Origin: Niveispirillum irakense DSM 11586 | Lineage (GTDB): Bacteria > Pseudomonadota > Alphaproteobacteria > Azospirillales > Azospirillaceae | Reading direction: 5' to 3' | DNA: 64,000 nucleotides | NCBI RefSeq assembly: GCF_000429645.1 | Contig: NZ_AUCG01000003.1 | Coordinates: 1 to 64,000, forward strand | Shown here: in pieces, positions 53,357 through 63,836 of the stretch | Position numbering within the stretch: position 1 is the stretch's first letter | Layout: every line of letters begins with the position of its first letter | The notes under the pieces: model-generated | Seen by the model: only the letters and a program-made list of their open reading frames with translations | Database searches by the model: none | Told to the model about the DNA's origin: nothing | Translations under genes and position numbers: made by a program

Positions 53357-54267
53357 AGGCCGACCCCGGCGGGCACCGCCACACCAGCGGCGCGGCAGGC
53401 GGCGGTAACGGTATTGGACAGAAGGCAGGCGATGGTCATGGGGCCGACACCACCCGGCACCGGGGTGATGGCCCCGGCCACGGCAGCCGCCTCGGCATAG
53501 GCGACATCGCCGACGATGCGGGTCTTGCCGGCAGCCGCCGCTGCCGGGTCGCGGGCCGGCACGCGGTTGATGCCGACATCAATCACCGTGGCCCCTTCCT
53601 TGATCCAGTCGCCGCGCACCATTTCCGGCCGGCCCACGGCGGCGATCAGGATATCGGCCTGCCGCGCCACGGCGGGCAGGTCGCGGGTGCGGGAATGGGC
53701 GATGGTCACCGTGCAATCGGCGGCCAGCAGCAATTGCGCCATCGGCTTGCCGACAATGTTGGACCGGCCGATCACCACGGCATTCATGCCGCGCAGGTCG
53801 GACAGCGTGTCCTTCAGCAGCATCATGCAGCCCAGCGGGGTGCAGGGCACCAGGGCCGGCAGGCCGACCGACAGGCGACCGGTATTGACGACATGGAACC
53901 CGTCCACATCCTTGGCCGGGTCGATGGCGGACAGCACAGCCTGGGTGTCGATATGGCCGGGCAGGGGCAGTTGCACCAGGATGCCATGGATGGACGGGTC
54001 CTGGTTCAACTGGTTGACCAGGCGCAGCAGCCCTTCCTGGCTGGTATCAACCGGCAGGCGATGGGTGACGGAATGCATCCCCACTTCCCGCGTCTGCTCC
54101 CCCTTGTTGCGGACATAGATCTGGCTGGCCGGGTCTTCGCCCACCAGCACCACGGCCAGGCCCGGCACCAGCGCATGGCGCGTGCGCAAATCCTCCACCG
54201 CAACGGCGATGCGCGCGCGCAAGGAGGCGGCGAAGCCCTTGCCATCGATGATGCGTGCCTCGGCCAT
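53353..54267 (-). CDS. folD: Bifunctional methylenetetrahydrofolate dehydrogenase/cyclohydrolase
   Basis: One-carbon metabolism enzyme converting methylene-THF to formyl-THF. The 304-residue protein has family motifs [14 protein letters not shown] (catalytic Lys), [25 protein letters not shown] (NADP binding) and [15 protein letters not shown] near the end. ATG 54267 has AGGGGA upstream. Confidence 0.96.
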   Translation of the reverse strand: MAEARIIDGKGFAASLRARIAVAVEDLRTRHALVPGLAVVLVGEDPASQIYVRNKGEQTREVGMHSVTHRLPVDTSQEGLLRLVNQLNQDPSIHGILVQLPLPGHIDTQAVLSAIDPAKDVDGFHVVNTGRLSVGLPALVPCTPLGCMMLLKDTLSDLRGMNAVVIGRSNIVGKPMAQLLLAADCTVTIAHSRTRDLPAVARQADILIAAVGRPEMVRGDWIKEGATVIDVGINRVPARDPAAAAAGKTRIVGDVAYAEAAAVAGAITPVPGGVGPMTIACLLSNTVTAACRAAGVAVPAGVGL

Positions 54268-54305
54268 GATCAAATCCCCTTATGCCTTGTCGCGGTGCGC
54301 CGGCG

Positions 54306-54626
54306 CTACAGGCCGGCAAGCCATGTGGTGAGCAGCGGTTCCAGCACCGCCCGTTCGCCGGCAACGAATAATACTTTGGACCGGTCGGTGCCACCCGCGA
54401 CAATGTCGATGCTGGATTTCGCAATCCGCCATTCCTTGGCCAGGATCTTGATGATGGCGGCATTGGCCTTGCCATCTTCCGGCACCGCCGTGACGGCCAC
54501 CTTGACCTGCATCCGCTCATCGGCCCCTGGCGCGATACCCTGCACCGCATTGCGGCTGGCGCGGGGGCTGGCCCGGACAAACAGCCGGGCGCCCCCTTCC
54601 ACCAGTTCCAGGGCCGGCTTGGCCAT
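54306..54626 (-). CDS. DUF167/YggU family protein
   Basis: A 106-residue protein with the DUF167 pattern: LFVRASPRASRNAV, KVAVTAVPEDGKANAAIIKI and a SKVLFVAG strand. Function unknown. It lies 3 bases after yggT, the usual pairing, and upstream of folD. Confidence 0.88.
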   Translation of the reverse strand: MAKPALELVEGGARLFVRASPRASRNAVQGIAPGADERMQVKVAVTAVPEDGKANAAIIKILAKEWRIAKSSIDIVAGGTDRSKVLFVAGERAVLEPLLTTWLAGL

Positions 54627-54629
54627 GGG

Positions 54630-54926
54630 TTAGAATACCAGCCCGTAATTCACCAGCAGCCGCTGGAGGAACATGACCAGCAGGATCACCACAATGGGCG
54701 ACAGGTCCAGCCCGCCCAGATTGGGCAGGATGTTCCGGATCGGCCGCAGCACCGGCTCCGTCAGCCGGTACAGCACGTCCGACACGGTATAGACGAATCG
54801 GTTTTGCGTATTGATGACGTTGAAAGCGATCAGCCAGCTCAGGATGGCGGAGATGATCAGGACCCAAACGAAAAGGTCCAGCACCACATAGAGAATCTGG
54901 AAGAGGGTAGTCAGCAGCGGTCCCAT
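54630..54926 (-). CDS. yggT: YggT family membrane protein
   Basis: A 98-residue protein with two hydrophobic segments and the family stretch LTEPVLRPIRNILPNLGGLD, followed by SPIVVILLVMFLQRLL. YggT homologues affect osmotic or division-related membrane processes, not well defined. First gene of yggT-DUF167-folD-corA. Confidence 0.9.
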   Translation of the reverse strand: MGPLLTTLFQILYVVLDLFVWVLIISAILSWLIAFNVINTQNRFVYTVSDVLYRLTEPVLRPIRNILPNLGGLDLSPIVVILLVMFLQRLLVNYGLVF

Positions 54927-55061
54927 GATTTTCCCGGCTCAGTTCCGTGGCGGTCTCGCCTGCCATGGAACGTAATGGCCCATCCCGGCCCTGTCCAGAT
55001 GCACCACCCCGCTTGATTGGAAACGGAAAACAATTTCCATGTGCTGCCGCGAATGGGGGCC

Positions 55062-55090
55062 TTGACAGGCCGGGGGTGGATGAGCATTAT
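55062..55090 (+). promoter_or_regulatory. Promoter of tRNA-Ala
   Basis: TTGACA (55062-55067) and CATTAT (55085-55090) with a 17-base spacer, about 65 bases upstream of the tRNA. Confidence 0.65.
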
Positions 55091-55155
55091 CCGCGCCACT
55101 TCGCCACCTGAGGCACTGTTTTATTACGGGCTGCAAGGATGGCCGGGTCTGGTGT

Positions 55156-55231
55156 GGGGCCGTAGCTCAGCTGGGAGAGCGACGCGTTCGCAATGCGTAG
55201 GTCGGGAGTTCGATCCTCCTCGGCTCCACCA
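55156..55231 (+). tRNA. tRNA-Ala (CGC)
   Basis: A full 76-base cloverleaf with encoded CCA. Anticodon loop TTCGCAA gives CGC, reading GCG. The acceptor stem has the G3:U70 pair that identifies alanine tRNAs. Confidence 0.96.
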
Positions 55232-55263
55232 TTCCCCTTCTTCAATATTGGTTGTTCGTTACA

Positions 55264-55288
55264 GCGTGGGATTTTCCCGCGCTTTTTT
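55264..55288 (+). terminator. Terminator after tRNA-Ala
   Basis: GCGTGGG (55264-55270) pairs with CCCGCGC (55276-55282, one G-T pair), followed by TTTTTT. Confidence 0.85.
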
Positions 55289-55337
55289 GTTTTGCTGCCT
55301 TTTGCTGCCGTCGTAGTGGCACGCGGGCGGTGCGGCA

Positions 55338-56009
55338 TCACGCCGCCGCCGCCATCCGCTTTTCCCCCCAGCGCACGGCCTGGGCGATCAGGAAATTCAT
55401 CGCCAGATAAATCGCCCCGGCAATCACGAACAGTTCCACCGGCTGGAAGCTGCGTGATGCGATGGTGCGGGCGGCACCCGTCAATTCCATCAGGGTGATG
55501 GTGCTGGCCAGCGATGTCGCCTGCACCATCTGGATCATCTCATTGCCATAGGCAGGCAGGATCTGGCGGAAGGCCTGGGGCAGAATGATGCGGCGGAACA
55601 TCAGGCCGCGATGCATGCCCAGGGCGCGCGCCGCCTCAATCTGGCCGAACGGCACGGCACGGATGCCGCCGCGCAGAATTTCCGCTGTATAGGCGGCGGT
55701 GTTCAGGGTCAGGGCGATGATGGCGCACCAATAAGGTTCGCGCAGCAGCGGCCACAGGAAACTTTCCCGCACGGCGACGAACTGGCCGGCGCCATAATAG
55801 ATCAGGAAAAGCTGCACCAGCAGCGGGGTGGACCGGAACAGGAAGACATAAAGTGCCGCCGGCCCGGCAATCAGCCGGTTGGGCGACAGCAGCGCCAGCG
55901 CTACCAGCAGCGCCAGCACCAGCCCCAGAGCCAGCGACCAGGCCACAAGCTGCACCGTGACAAAGGCACCGGACAGCAGCGACGGCAGGGCGGACAGGAT
56001 CATATCCAT
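55338..56009 (-). CDS. Polar amino-acid ABC transporter permease (ArtM/HisM-like)
   Basis: A 223-residue permease with ~5 membrane helices and the EAA loop (AARALGMHRGLMFRRIILPQ). It forms the channel with the permease at 56023, powered by the ATPase at 57763 and fed by the binding protein at 56789. Lys/Arg/ornithine/His-type by family. Last gene of the operon. Confidence 0.9.
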   Translation of the reverse strand: MDMILSALPSLLSGAFVTVQLVAWSLALGLVLALLVALALLSPNRLIAGPAALYVFLFRSTPLLVQLFLIYYGAGQFVAVRESFLWPLLREPYWCAIIALTLNTAAYTAEILRGGIRAVPFGQIEAARALGMHRGLMFRRIILPQAFRQILPAYGNEMIQMVQATSLASTITLMELTGAARTIASRSFQPVELFVIAGAIYLAMNFLIAQAVRWGEKRMAAAA

Positions 56010-56022
56010 CGTGGGTCCCCCT

Positions 56023-56736
56023 TCAGGCCGTGGCGGTGCGGCGCACGCCGCGTTCGGCCCGGCGGCCCGCCCAGCGGAAACCCATGTCCGACAGGCTGGT
56101 CATGGCCAGATAGATCAAGGCGGCCGTCAGATAGAACAGGAAGGGCTGGCGAGTGGATTGCATGGCCATATAGGCTTGGCGCATCAACTCGGCCAGCGTG
56201 ATCACGGAAACCAGGGTCGTATCCTTCAGGGTCATCTGCCAGACATTGCCCAGCCCCGGCAGGGCAAAGCGCAGGGCCTGGGGCACCAGGATGCGGCGCA
56301 GAATCAGCAGCCGGTGCATGCCCAGTGCCCGCGCCGCTTCCAACTGCCCCTTCGGCACGGCCTGCACCGCCCCCCGGATCACTTCCGCGGCATAGGCGCC
56401 GGACACAGTGCCCACGGCCAGGACGCCGATGCCAAAGGCCGGCAGTTCCACCCGCCCGCCATAGCCGAACAGGCCCGCCATCCAGGTGACCAGCCCATTG
56501 CCACCAAAAAACAGCAGCCAGATCACCAGCAGCGCCGGCACGCCGCGCACGATTGTGGTGTAGCTGGCGGCCAGCCAGCGCAGCGGGGCCGGCCCTGCCA
56601 GCTTGGCCGCCGCCGTCAGCGACCCGGCCACCAGACCGACCAGATAGGCCAGTACGGCAACCATCAGTGTCATCCCGGCCCCGGCCAGGATCTCATCACC
56701 CCAGCCGGTGGGACCGTAACTCAACAGTTCAAGCAT
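56023..56736 (-). CDS. Polar amino-acid ABC transporter permease (ArtQ/HisQ-like)
   Basis: A 237-residue permease with the EAA loop EAARALGMHRLLILRRILVP. The N-terminus ELLSYGPTGWGDEILAG is typical of the HisQ/ArtQ side. It overlaps neither neighbour but is 13 bases from the next permease gene. Confidence 0.9.
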   Translation of the reverse strand: MLELLSYGPTGWGDEILAGAGMTLMVAVLAYLVGLVAGSLTAAAKLAGPAPLRWLAASYTTIVRGVPALLVIWLLFFGGNGLVTWMAGLFGYGGRVELPAFGIGVLAVGTVSGAYAAEVIRGAVQAVPKGQLEAARALGMHRLLILRRILVPQALRFALPGLGNVWQMTLKDTTLVSVITLAELMRQAYMAMQSTRQPFLFYLTAALIYLAMTSLSDMGFRWAGRRAERGVRRTATA

Positions 56737-56788
56737 GGGTCATCCGGCGGAAGGGGAGGGGACCAATAAACAGACAGGCATCAAGGGA

Positions 56789-57670
56789 TCAGGGCATCGC
56801 GGTGTCGAAGCCGAACCACTGCACCGACAGGTTCTTCATGCTGCCATCGGCCTTCATCTCCGCCAGCGCCTTGTTCAGCGCGGCCAGCAGGTCCGGCCGG
56901 TTCTTGGCGATGGCGATGCCCTGGCCCCGGCCAAACAGCCCGCCATCGAAACCGGGACCGAAAAAGCTGAAATCCTTGCCTTCCGGGCGTTGCAGGAAGG
57001 CGTTCCAGGTCACGGCATCGGCCAGCCCCACCTCAATCCGGCCGGTCTGCATGTCCAGTGCCAGATTTTCCTGCGTGTCATAGCGGCGCAGGGTGACGAC
57101 ATCCCCCAGATATTGTTCAGCGAAATTGGCATGGATGGTGGCTGTCTGCACGCCCATCACCTTGCCCTTCAGGGCGGCGCGCAGCTTGTCGATGGCGGCC
57201 TGTTCTTCCGGCGTAATTTCGGTCAGGTCCACCTTTTCCACCCCGAAATCCTCCTGCTGGAGCGGGTTGGCATTGGCGGAAACCAGATAGGCCGGGGTCG
57301 TGGTGTAGCCGGCGGAGAAATCCACAGCCTGCGCGCGCTCATCGGTGATGGACATGCCGGCAACGATGGCATCGAAACGGCCGGCCTGCAGCGCTGGGAT
57401 CATCCCATCCCAGGCCTGGGCGACGAACTGGCATTCCGTCCCCATCCGCTTGCAGACATCCTTCATCATGTCGATCTCAAAACCGACCAGATCGCCGCTT
57501 GCGTCCACCATGTTATAGGGCGGATATGCCCCTTCCGTCGCCACGCGCAACGGGTTGGGGACGCCGCCGGCCGCATTGGTGCCCGCCGTCTGCCCGGCCT
57601 GATCATTCTGGCCGCAACCGGCCAGCGCCGTAACCCCCGCCAGCGCCAGCGCCGCGATCCACTTCTTCAT
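56789..57670 (-). CDS. Amino-acid ABC transporter substrate-binding lipoprotein
   Basis: A 293-residue periplasmic-binding protein family 3 member. Lipobox LAGC (Cys19) predicts a lipoprotein. Ligand-fold marks: RVATEGAYPPYNMVDASGDL, VGFEIDMMKDVCKRMG and DAIVAGMSITDERAQAVDFS. The pattern fits Lys/Arg/ornithine/His binders. ATG 57670 has AAGGG upstream. Confidence 0.9.
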   Translation of the reverse strand: MKKWIAALALAGVTALAGCGQNDQAGQTAGTNAAGGVPNPLRVATEGAYPPYNMVDASGDLVGFEIDMMKDVCKRMGTECQFVAQAWDGMIPALQAGRFDAIVAGMSITDERAQAVDFSAGYTTTPAYLVSANANPLQQEDFGVEKVDLTEITPEEQAAIDKLRAALKGKVMGVQTATIHANFAEQYLGDVVTLRRYDTQENLALDMQTGRIEVGLADAVTWNAFLQRPEGKDFSFFGPGFDGGLFGRGQGIAIAKNRPDLLAALNKALAEMKADGSMKNLSVQWFGFDTAMP

Positions 57671-57762
57671 GCCCGACCCTTTCTGAACCCAGATTATATC
57701 GTCTTGTTGGTTTGTAGTGTCCGGGTCCTGGCGGCCCGGCGTCAAGCCTCTTGGGGGCCCTG

Positions 57763-58557
<795 letters not shown>

Positions 58558-58724
58558 CGGGGACCGGGGGCCAGAGAAACAGATCACCGGCAAAGCTAGC
58601 CTGCCATGCCGTGCTTGCGAAGGGGGAAAACCGGGCGGGCATGGATTGGGGGGCGGCACCGAACGCGGCAACGTGCTATGCCAGGATATTCACGCGCCTG
58701 CCCGTTGCCCTGAGAGCTGCCCTT

Positions 58725-59684
58725 ATGGAACCGACCCCGAACCGGAGCACCCATTTCCTGTTCGAACATAAGGTGTTCACGCTGGAAGGGTGCCGCTTCG
58801 TCTGGTCCCGCAGTCTGGATGAAGCGGTGATGCGCTTCAAGCTGGGCAAGGTGGAAGCCGAAGTCGCGGTCGACAAGCTGGGCAATGAATTCAAGATCGA
58901 CCCGAAATCCTTTGATGGCCAGCTTTTGGCCATGGTGGTCAAAGGGTTGAAATATGTGCGGGAAATCCGCCCCGGCGACACGATCCCCAACGAGTTGATC
59001 GACGGCACCGCCTCCTGGCGGGTGGATGACCGCCATTACCTGATCGCCAAGGGCCGCCTGACGGTGCAGATGGTCACCTGGCTGACGGGGGGCGAATCGG
59101 TTGTTTCCAGCCCGGAACAGCTTGAACAGATCGTGGAAGACCCCGGCATCAAGACCCGCGTGCGGGAGGCTTTCGCCGTCATCGCCAATAAGCTGGCGCT
59201 GGGCGGTGATGCCGAACAGGTGGTGGAAACCCGGATCGAGACATTGGCGAAGGAACTGTCTTTCATCGAGGCGCTGCGCGAGCGGGCGAACAACCTGTCC
59301 GCCATCCGCACCGGGCTGGAAGTGGCACACCGCATCTACAAGAATGAACGGACGCTGCGCGAAGAGGTGGTGCGGATGCAGACCCTCTGCCTGCCGCCTT
59401 TGACGGATATCGAGCAGCGTTTTGCGCAGGTTGACGCCCAGACAGGGGAAATCCTCGTCATGCTGGGCAAGTTCGACCAGAATATCCGCTATATCCGCGA
59501 GATGCGCGACGACCTGCACCAGACCCTGAGACCCTGGGATGAGGTGCTGGAGGATTGGGAAGGCGTGGTGGCGGAGAAGAGCCAGGCTTTCGAACTGGTG
59601 CTGAAAAAGACCTACCAGTTCCTGGCCCGCAGCTATTCCCAGGCCAAACATTGGCGTCTTGCTGCGCGTCCAGCCCCGCGGTAA
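58725..59684 (+). CDS. Conserved hypothetical protein
   Basis: A 319-residue soluble protein I do not recognise. The first ~110 residues look like a beta-rich domain (THFLFEHKVFTLEGCRFVWS; KVEAEVAVDKLGNEFKID), and the rest is strongly helical, probably coiled coil (ETLAKELSFIEALRERANNL; EEVVRMQTLCLPPLTDIEQ). The build suggests a structural or scaffold role. ATG 58725 has GAGAG upstream; an upstream start at 58611 would overlap the divergent ABC gene's leader. Confidence 0.75.
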   Translation: MEPTPNRSTHFLFEHKVFTLEGCRFVWSRSLDEAVMRFKLGKVEAEVAVDKLGNEFKIDPKSFDGQLLAMVVKGLKYVREIRPGDTIPNELIDGTASWRVDDRHYLIAKGRLTVQMVTWLTGGESVVSSPEQLEQIVEDPGIKTRVREAFAVIANKLALGGDAEQVVETRIETLAKELSFIEALRERANNLSAIRTGLEVAHRIYKNERTLREEVVRMQTLCLPPLTDIEQRFAQVDAQTGEILVMLGKFDQNIRYIREMRDDLHQTLRPWDEVLEDWEGVVAEKSQAFELVLKKTYQFLARSYSQAKHWRLAARPAPR

Positions 59685-59707
59685 GGGGGCAATATGGGGT
59701 TGAACAT

Positions 59708-60312
59708 CTCGTTTGAAGTTTGTTTTCCACCAGTCCCTGCCACACCTGCTCAGCTTTGAGGACAGGATGCAAGTTCGGTATCATGGGCAGATGAAGGACA
59801 GAATACTCAGAGCGGTTTGCTTCTGGATCGCGGTCTTCGCAGGGCTCGCATCGGTGGCCGGCATTCTTGTCCCTCCCGTGCGCTTCATTCTACCGCCGTG
59901 CATGATCTTTGTCGGCGCAACAGCTTTCCTTCTCTTCTTGAGGATGCTTTTCAGCCGGACTTACCGACAGGGTATTGATGCCGTAAATCGGGAGATGCAG
60001 GGTAACGGTTCGTCCTGGCGCGGTCGGCGAATCAAGTTGCTCGACCCAGATTGGGGACTCTTCGGTAGCCGAGCGGGATCGCCGGCGCTGCTTTGGCTGC
60101 GAGCCGTGCTTTTCCTGGGGGCATTTGTCATGCAATTCCTCCGAAACAGGGTTGGGGATGAAGTTTTTTTGCTTTGGATCGCCGGCACCTTCGTCGCAAT
60201 GTCTCTCAGCATGATGCACGCAGCGTTGTCGCAACCGCGCTGAGTTCATCCTGCCATGTCAGCCGGTATAAATTTACGACCTCGTATGAAGTTTGTTTTT
60301 CGCCATTCCCGC
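59708..60312. repeat. Direct-repeat-bounded cassette
   Basis: The 30-base sequence at 59708-59737 (CTCGTTTGAAGTTTGTTTTC...) recurs at 60283-ish as CTCGTATGAAGTTTGTTTTT..., in direct orientation and 26 of 30 bases alike. The repeats bracket one small membrane-protein gene, which is less GC-rich than its surroundings. Both copies encode a similar (M/L)KFVF start. Likely an inserted or duplicated segment. Confidence 0.55.
59767..60243 (+). CDS. Small membrane protein in repeat-bounded cassette
   Basis: A 158-residue protein with probably four membrane helices in two pairs (ILRAVCFWIAVFAGLASVAG; FILPPCMIFVGATAFLLFL; later LLWLRAVLFLGAFVMQFL and EVFLLWIAGTFVAMSLSMMH) and a basic loop between. No family recognised. 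ATG 59767 has GAGG nearby; the frame is open to a TTG in the left repeat. Codon use is less GC-rich than neighbours. Confidence 0.6.
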   Translation: MQVRYHGQMKDRILRAVCFWIAVFAGLASVAGILVPPVRFILPPCMIFVGATAFLLFLRMLFSRTYRQGIDAVNREMQGNGSSWRGRRIKLLDPDWGLFGSRAGSPALLWLRAVLFLGAFVMQFLRNRVGDEVFLLWIAGTFVAMSLSMMHAALSQPR

Positions 60313-60373
60313 GTAGGTGGGCATGGCAGGTGAGAGAGCCGATCCGGTGCCCTTGCCCTGGATTATTCCCCCC

Positions 60374-63300
60374 TCACCCCGCCGCTTCACGCGCCAGATC
60401 GACCGGGCTGCGGAACAGCAGGTCACGCGGGTGGCAGCGGGCGATGAAGGCGGCGAAATCGCGCGCCTCGCCATGCACCACTTCGTGATAGGCGTCGAAC
60501 AGATCCTCGTAGAGATGCAGTTCCTTCAACAGGGCCGTCTTCTGCTGGAGCGATGCCTGATCCACCAGATCGGTATGCAGCAGGGCCAGCCCCGCCACCC
60601 GCCATTCCGTGCCGGCGAAGAAGGGGATCAGCAGCAGGTTTTCCGCCTCGCCCGTGCCGGCGGAAAAGACCGTGCGGCCCAGGCGCAGGGCGCGGCGCTT
60701 GCTGCCGGCGGCAATGCGCCCGCCATCATAGCCCGAAGGCTGGCCGGCGGACCGCCCGGTCCGGGCCCCGGCCACCAGCTTCGGCCCATCCTTGCCTTCG
60801 CCGGCCAGCTTATAGACGATGCCGCCTGTCACCGCCGTCAGCACAGCGGAATAGGCGGTCAGGGTCTGGCGGTCGGCTTCCGACAGGGCTTCTGCCGCCA
60901 CGCCCATTTCCGCCAGGGTGGACAGGATGGCCGGGGCCACTTCCCGCGTCGGGCGGGAAATGCCCACCGTCACCGTCTTGGCCTGATGGCGGATCGTGTC
61001 GATGGGGCGGCTGGTTTCTTCAAACAGGTCCCGCATCAAGGTGATGCCGTCTTCCAGCACCTTGTCCCGCTGGCTACCAGCCGCCGGTTCCTGCCGCAGT
61101 TTTTCCGCCAGCAGGGCCAACCGGGCAACGCCCTTGGGCGGCAGGGCGGCATCCTGTTCCCCCTGCGCGATGCGCTCCATCTCCACCTGCACTGCCTGGG
61201 TCAGGGGAGCCAGATTCTGGTCTTTTTCCACCAAGGCCTGTTCCAGCGCCACGCCCAGCGCGCGGAAACCCTGTGACCGCCGGTCAATGGCGCGGGCGGC
61301 GTGGAAACCCCAGAGGTGGCCCGCCACCGTCGCCAGCACAAAGTCCAGCCCGGCCCCGGCCGATGGCACCCGGATCACGCATTCGGCATAGGGGTCGAAG
61401 CAGGTTTCCCCCTTGGCGGCCACCACGATGGGTTTGCCGGCATGGGCTTTGAAGATCGCCACTTCCTTGGCCGTATCCTGTGCCAGCAGGGGCGGCAGGT
61501 CATTAGCGATGACCAGGGTCAGCGGCTCGGTCGACAGGTCGATATGCTTCTTATCCTCGGTATAATCGACCGGGATGGATTTGTAGCAAAGCTCCGACAG
61601 CTTGATGCGGATTTCCTCCGCCGCCACCTTGTTGGCCCCATTGCCCACCACCGCCCAATAGCGGTTATAGGGGGCATATTGCTCGGCACAGGCGGCAATG
61701 GCTGCCTCGTCATCCAGCACCTCCTGGATGCGGGCGGGCAGCCCTTCCAGGGCCACCAGTTCATCATGGATTTGCACCGGTCCCATGGTGCCCAGCGCAT
61801 CGGCGATGCACAAAGCCGTCAGCTTGCCCGCCGTCACCTGGGAATAGAACGCTTTGGTGCTGGCCACGGCCATTTCAATGTCGCGGCCATCGCTGGTGAA
61901 CAGGTGGCTGTCCGCCTTGCGCACCAGGGTGCTGTTGCGGCGGTTGACGATGGCGTGAATCCACGCCCCCGCCGCCCGCGCCAGATCGACCGTGCGGTTG
62001 GTGTCCGTCGTGGTGCCGGACTGGCTGATGGCAATCACCAGCGTATCATCCAGCGCCACCCCTTCCAGGTTGGAAGAAAGCTCCGACGCTTTCGCCGCTT
62101 CCACATGGATGGCGCTGCCGGTCAGGGCCTGGCGTAGCAGATGGGCGATTCCCATGCCGGCAATAGCCGCCGTGCCCTGGCCGGTGACGAAGATGCGGCG
62201 GATGGCCGGCTTTGCCGGATCGCTCAACCGCCGGCGCAAGGCGGCCCAGATGCCATCGGGGCCCAGATCGAAGCGGGCCTGCCGCCCGGCGCGGCTATAG
62301 CGGCCGATCAGCGTCTTGCGCACGCTGCCGGCGGATTCATGCACTTCCTTTTCAAAGAAATGTTCGAAATCACCACGGAAGATATCCCGGCTGAAAATCT
62401 CGATCGGGTCGGGCTTCAGCGCGATCGGCTGACCATCATCAATGGTGCGGGCGGTCAGCCCCGGTTCCCCCTCCGCCCTGGACAGGGTGACGGACAGGCC
62501 GCCTTTTTCCACCTTTGCCATGGCGATGGAGGCCCGCGCGCGCGGCGCCAGACCGTAATTCTCCGATGACAGGATCAACCCATCTGCCACTTCCGCCACG
62601 AACAGGGCCTGACCGCTGCCCTTCTGGCCCAGATACAGCCGGTCGGGGTCAGTGGGATGCAGCAGGCCGATGGCGACCGACCCTTCAAACCGGCGCAATG
62701 CTGCCAGGAAGCGGTCGGCGATGCCATTGCCGGACGACAGGCGGAAGATGACGGGGATGATCTTGGCATCGGTGGTGACAGGGGTGGGGATGGTGAAGCC
62801 GGCTGTAGCGACCAGCCCATCCTTCAGCGCCCGGTAATTGTCGATATCGCCATTCAGAACGCTGACAATATCGGCATCGGCGGCCAGCACCGACCCTTCA
62901 TCTTCCGCCAGGGCGCCGTTCTGCGGGTGGCAGTTGGGCAGGTTGATCGCCCCATGGGAAGCCCAGCGCGTATGGGCGATGATACCCACCTGCTCCGTCC
63001 GCGCCGCCAGGGACCAGAGCAGACTATCAGCGCGAAGTTTGGCCCGGATGGCGCTGCCATTATCGCCCAGCTTGCCGATAAGCTGGGCCACCTTATAGGT
63101 AAAGCGCACCGTGGCGCCGCCATCGGGCAGCGGGTGGAAGGCAACGGCGCCGTCGCTGTCAAACCCGCCCTGGCCTCTGGCGGCGATGTTGGCATTATTG
63201 ATCGGGCCGGGCAGGCGCAGTTGGATTGAAATGCCGGCACTGTCACGCCCGCGCACTTCCAGCCGGTCCAGATTCTCAATCACCTGCTCCACCGCCCAGG

Positions 63301-63721
63301 CGGTGAAATGCTGGGCGCGGACGGGGGCCGTGACCCCGTTCAGCAGGGACAGGGTGCGGTCAATATTGGCCAGTACCTCATGCGTCAACTGCCAGCCATA
63401 ATCGCGCAACCGCTCGGCCATCCGTTCCACCCGCGGCTCGCGGGCTTGGGGGCCTTCCTTCAAGGCTGCTTCCAGGGCCGCGATGCGGGCGGCGGCGTCT
63501 GTCAGTGCCTGGCGCAATGCGGGTCGGTCGATCAGCGCCATATGGGTGGCAAACGCCATCAGATCATCAAACCGGGCATGCAGCGCATCCAGCGCCGCGC
63601 CGATCCCGTCCAGATCGGTGCTGTCGGCCCGGACCAGGGCGCTGGCAATCGCATCCATCCATGAGGTGTCGCGATCCTGCTGCCAGGAACGACCGGAAAG
63701 AAGGCCAGCGATGCCGCACAT
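60374..63721 (-). CDS. Very large GlmS-like amidotransferase/SIS protein
   Basis: The 1115-residue protein begins MCGIAGLL, exposing the Cys nucleophile of class II glutamine amidotransferases after Met removal. The glutaminase domain is split by a ~150-residue helical insert (about 18-165) before VRGRDSAGISIQL, then RWASHGAINLPNCHPQ. Two SIS domains follow (ISQSGTTTDT; EMAVASTKAFYSQVT), with counterparts of GlmS Glu488 and His504 (KLSELCYK; EDKKHIDL), but the Lys603 tail looks absent. A further ~280-residue C-terminal region is unlike GlmS. The product may not be glucosamine-6-phosphate. Confidence 0.8.
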   Translation of the reverse strand: MCGIAGLLSGRSWQQDRDTSWMDAIASALVRADSTDLDGIGAALDALHARFDDLMAFATHMALIDRPALRQALTDAAARIAALEAALKEGPQAREPRVERMAERLRDYGWQLTHEVLANIDRTLSLLNGVTAPVRAQHFTAWAVEQVIENLDRLEVRGRDSAGISIQLRLPGPINNANIAARGQGGFDSDGAVAFHPLPDGGATVRFTYKVAQLIGKLGDNGSAIRAKLRADSLLWSLAARTEQVGIIAHTRWASHGAINLPNCHPQNGALAEDEGSVLAADADIVSVLNGDIDNYRALKDGLVATAGFTIPTPVTTDAKIIPVIFRLSSGNGIADRFLAALRRFEGSVAIGLLHPTDPDRLYLGQKGSGQALFVAEVADGLILSSENYGLAPRARASIAMAKVEKGGLSVTLSRAEGEPGLTARTIDDGQPIALKPDPIEIFSRDIFRGDFEHFFEKEVHESAGSVRKTLIGRYSRAGRQARFDLGPDGIWAALRRRLSDPAKPAIRRIFVTGQGTAAIAGMGIAHLLRQALTGSAIHVEAAKASELSSNLEGVALDDTLVIAISQSGTTTDTNRTVDLARAAGAWIHAIVNRRNSTLVRKADSHLFTSDGRDIEMAVASTKAFYSQVTAGKLTALCIADALGTMGPVQIHDELVALEGLPARIQEVLDDEAAIAACAEQYAPYNRYWAVVGNGANKVAAEEIRIKLSELCYKSIPVDYTEDKKHIDLSTEPLTLVIANDLPPLLAQDTAKEVAIFKAHAGKPIVVAAKGETCFDPYAECVIRVPSAGAGLDFVLATVAGHLWGFHAARAIDRRSQGFRALGVALEQALVEKDQNLAPLTQAVQVEMERIAQGEQDAALPPKGVARLALLAEKLRQEPAAGSQRDKVLEDGITLMRDLFEETSRPIDTIRHQAKTVTVGISRPTREVAPAILSTLAEMGVAAEALSEADRQTLTAYSAVLTAVTGGIVYKLAGEGKDGPKLVAGARTGRSAGQPSGYDGGRIAAGSKRRALRLGRTVFSAGTGEAENLLLIPFFAGTEWRVAGLALLHTDLVDQASLQQKTALLKELHLYEDLFDAYHEVVHGEARDFAAFIARCHPRDLLFRSPVDLAREAAG

Positions 63722-63836
63722 GATGATCACCTGATGTAAAGCGTTGATGCCTTGATACGCCGAGCCGGGGCCGCGGCGCAAACGGCCAGTGGCGGGACCG
63801 GCCCCGTCCTGGCGGCACCCGTCATAGGTCGGATTC

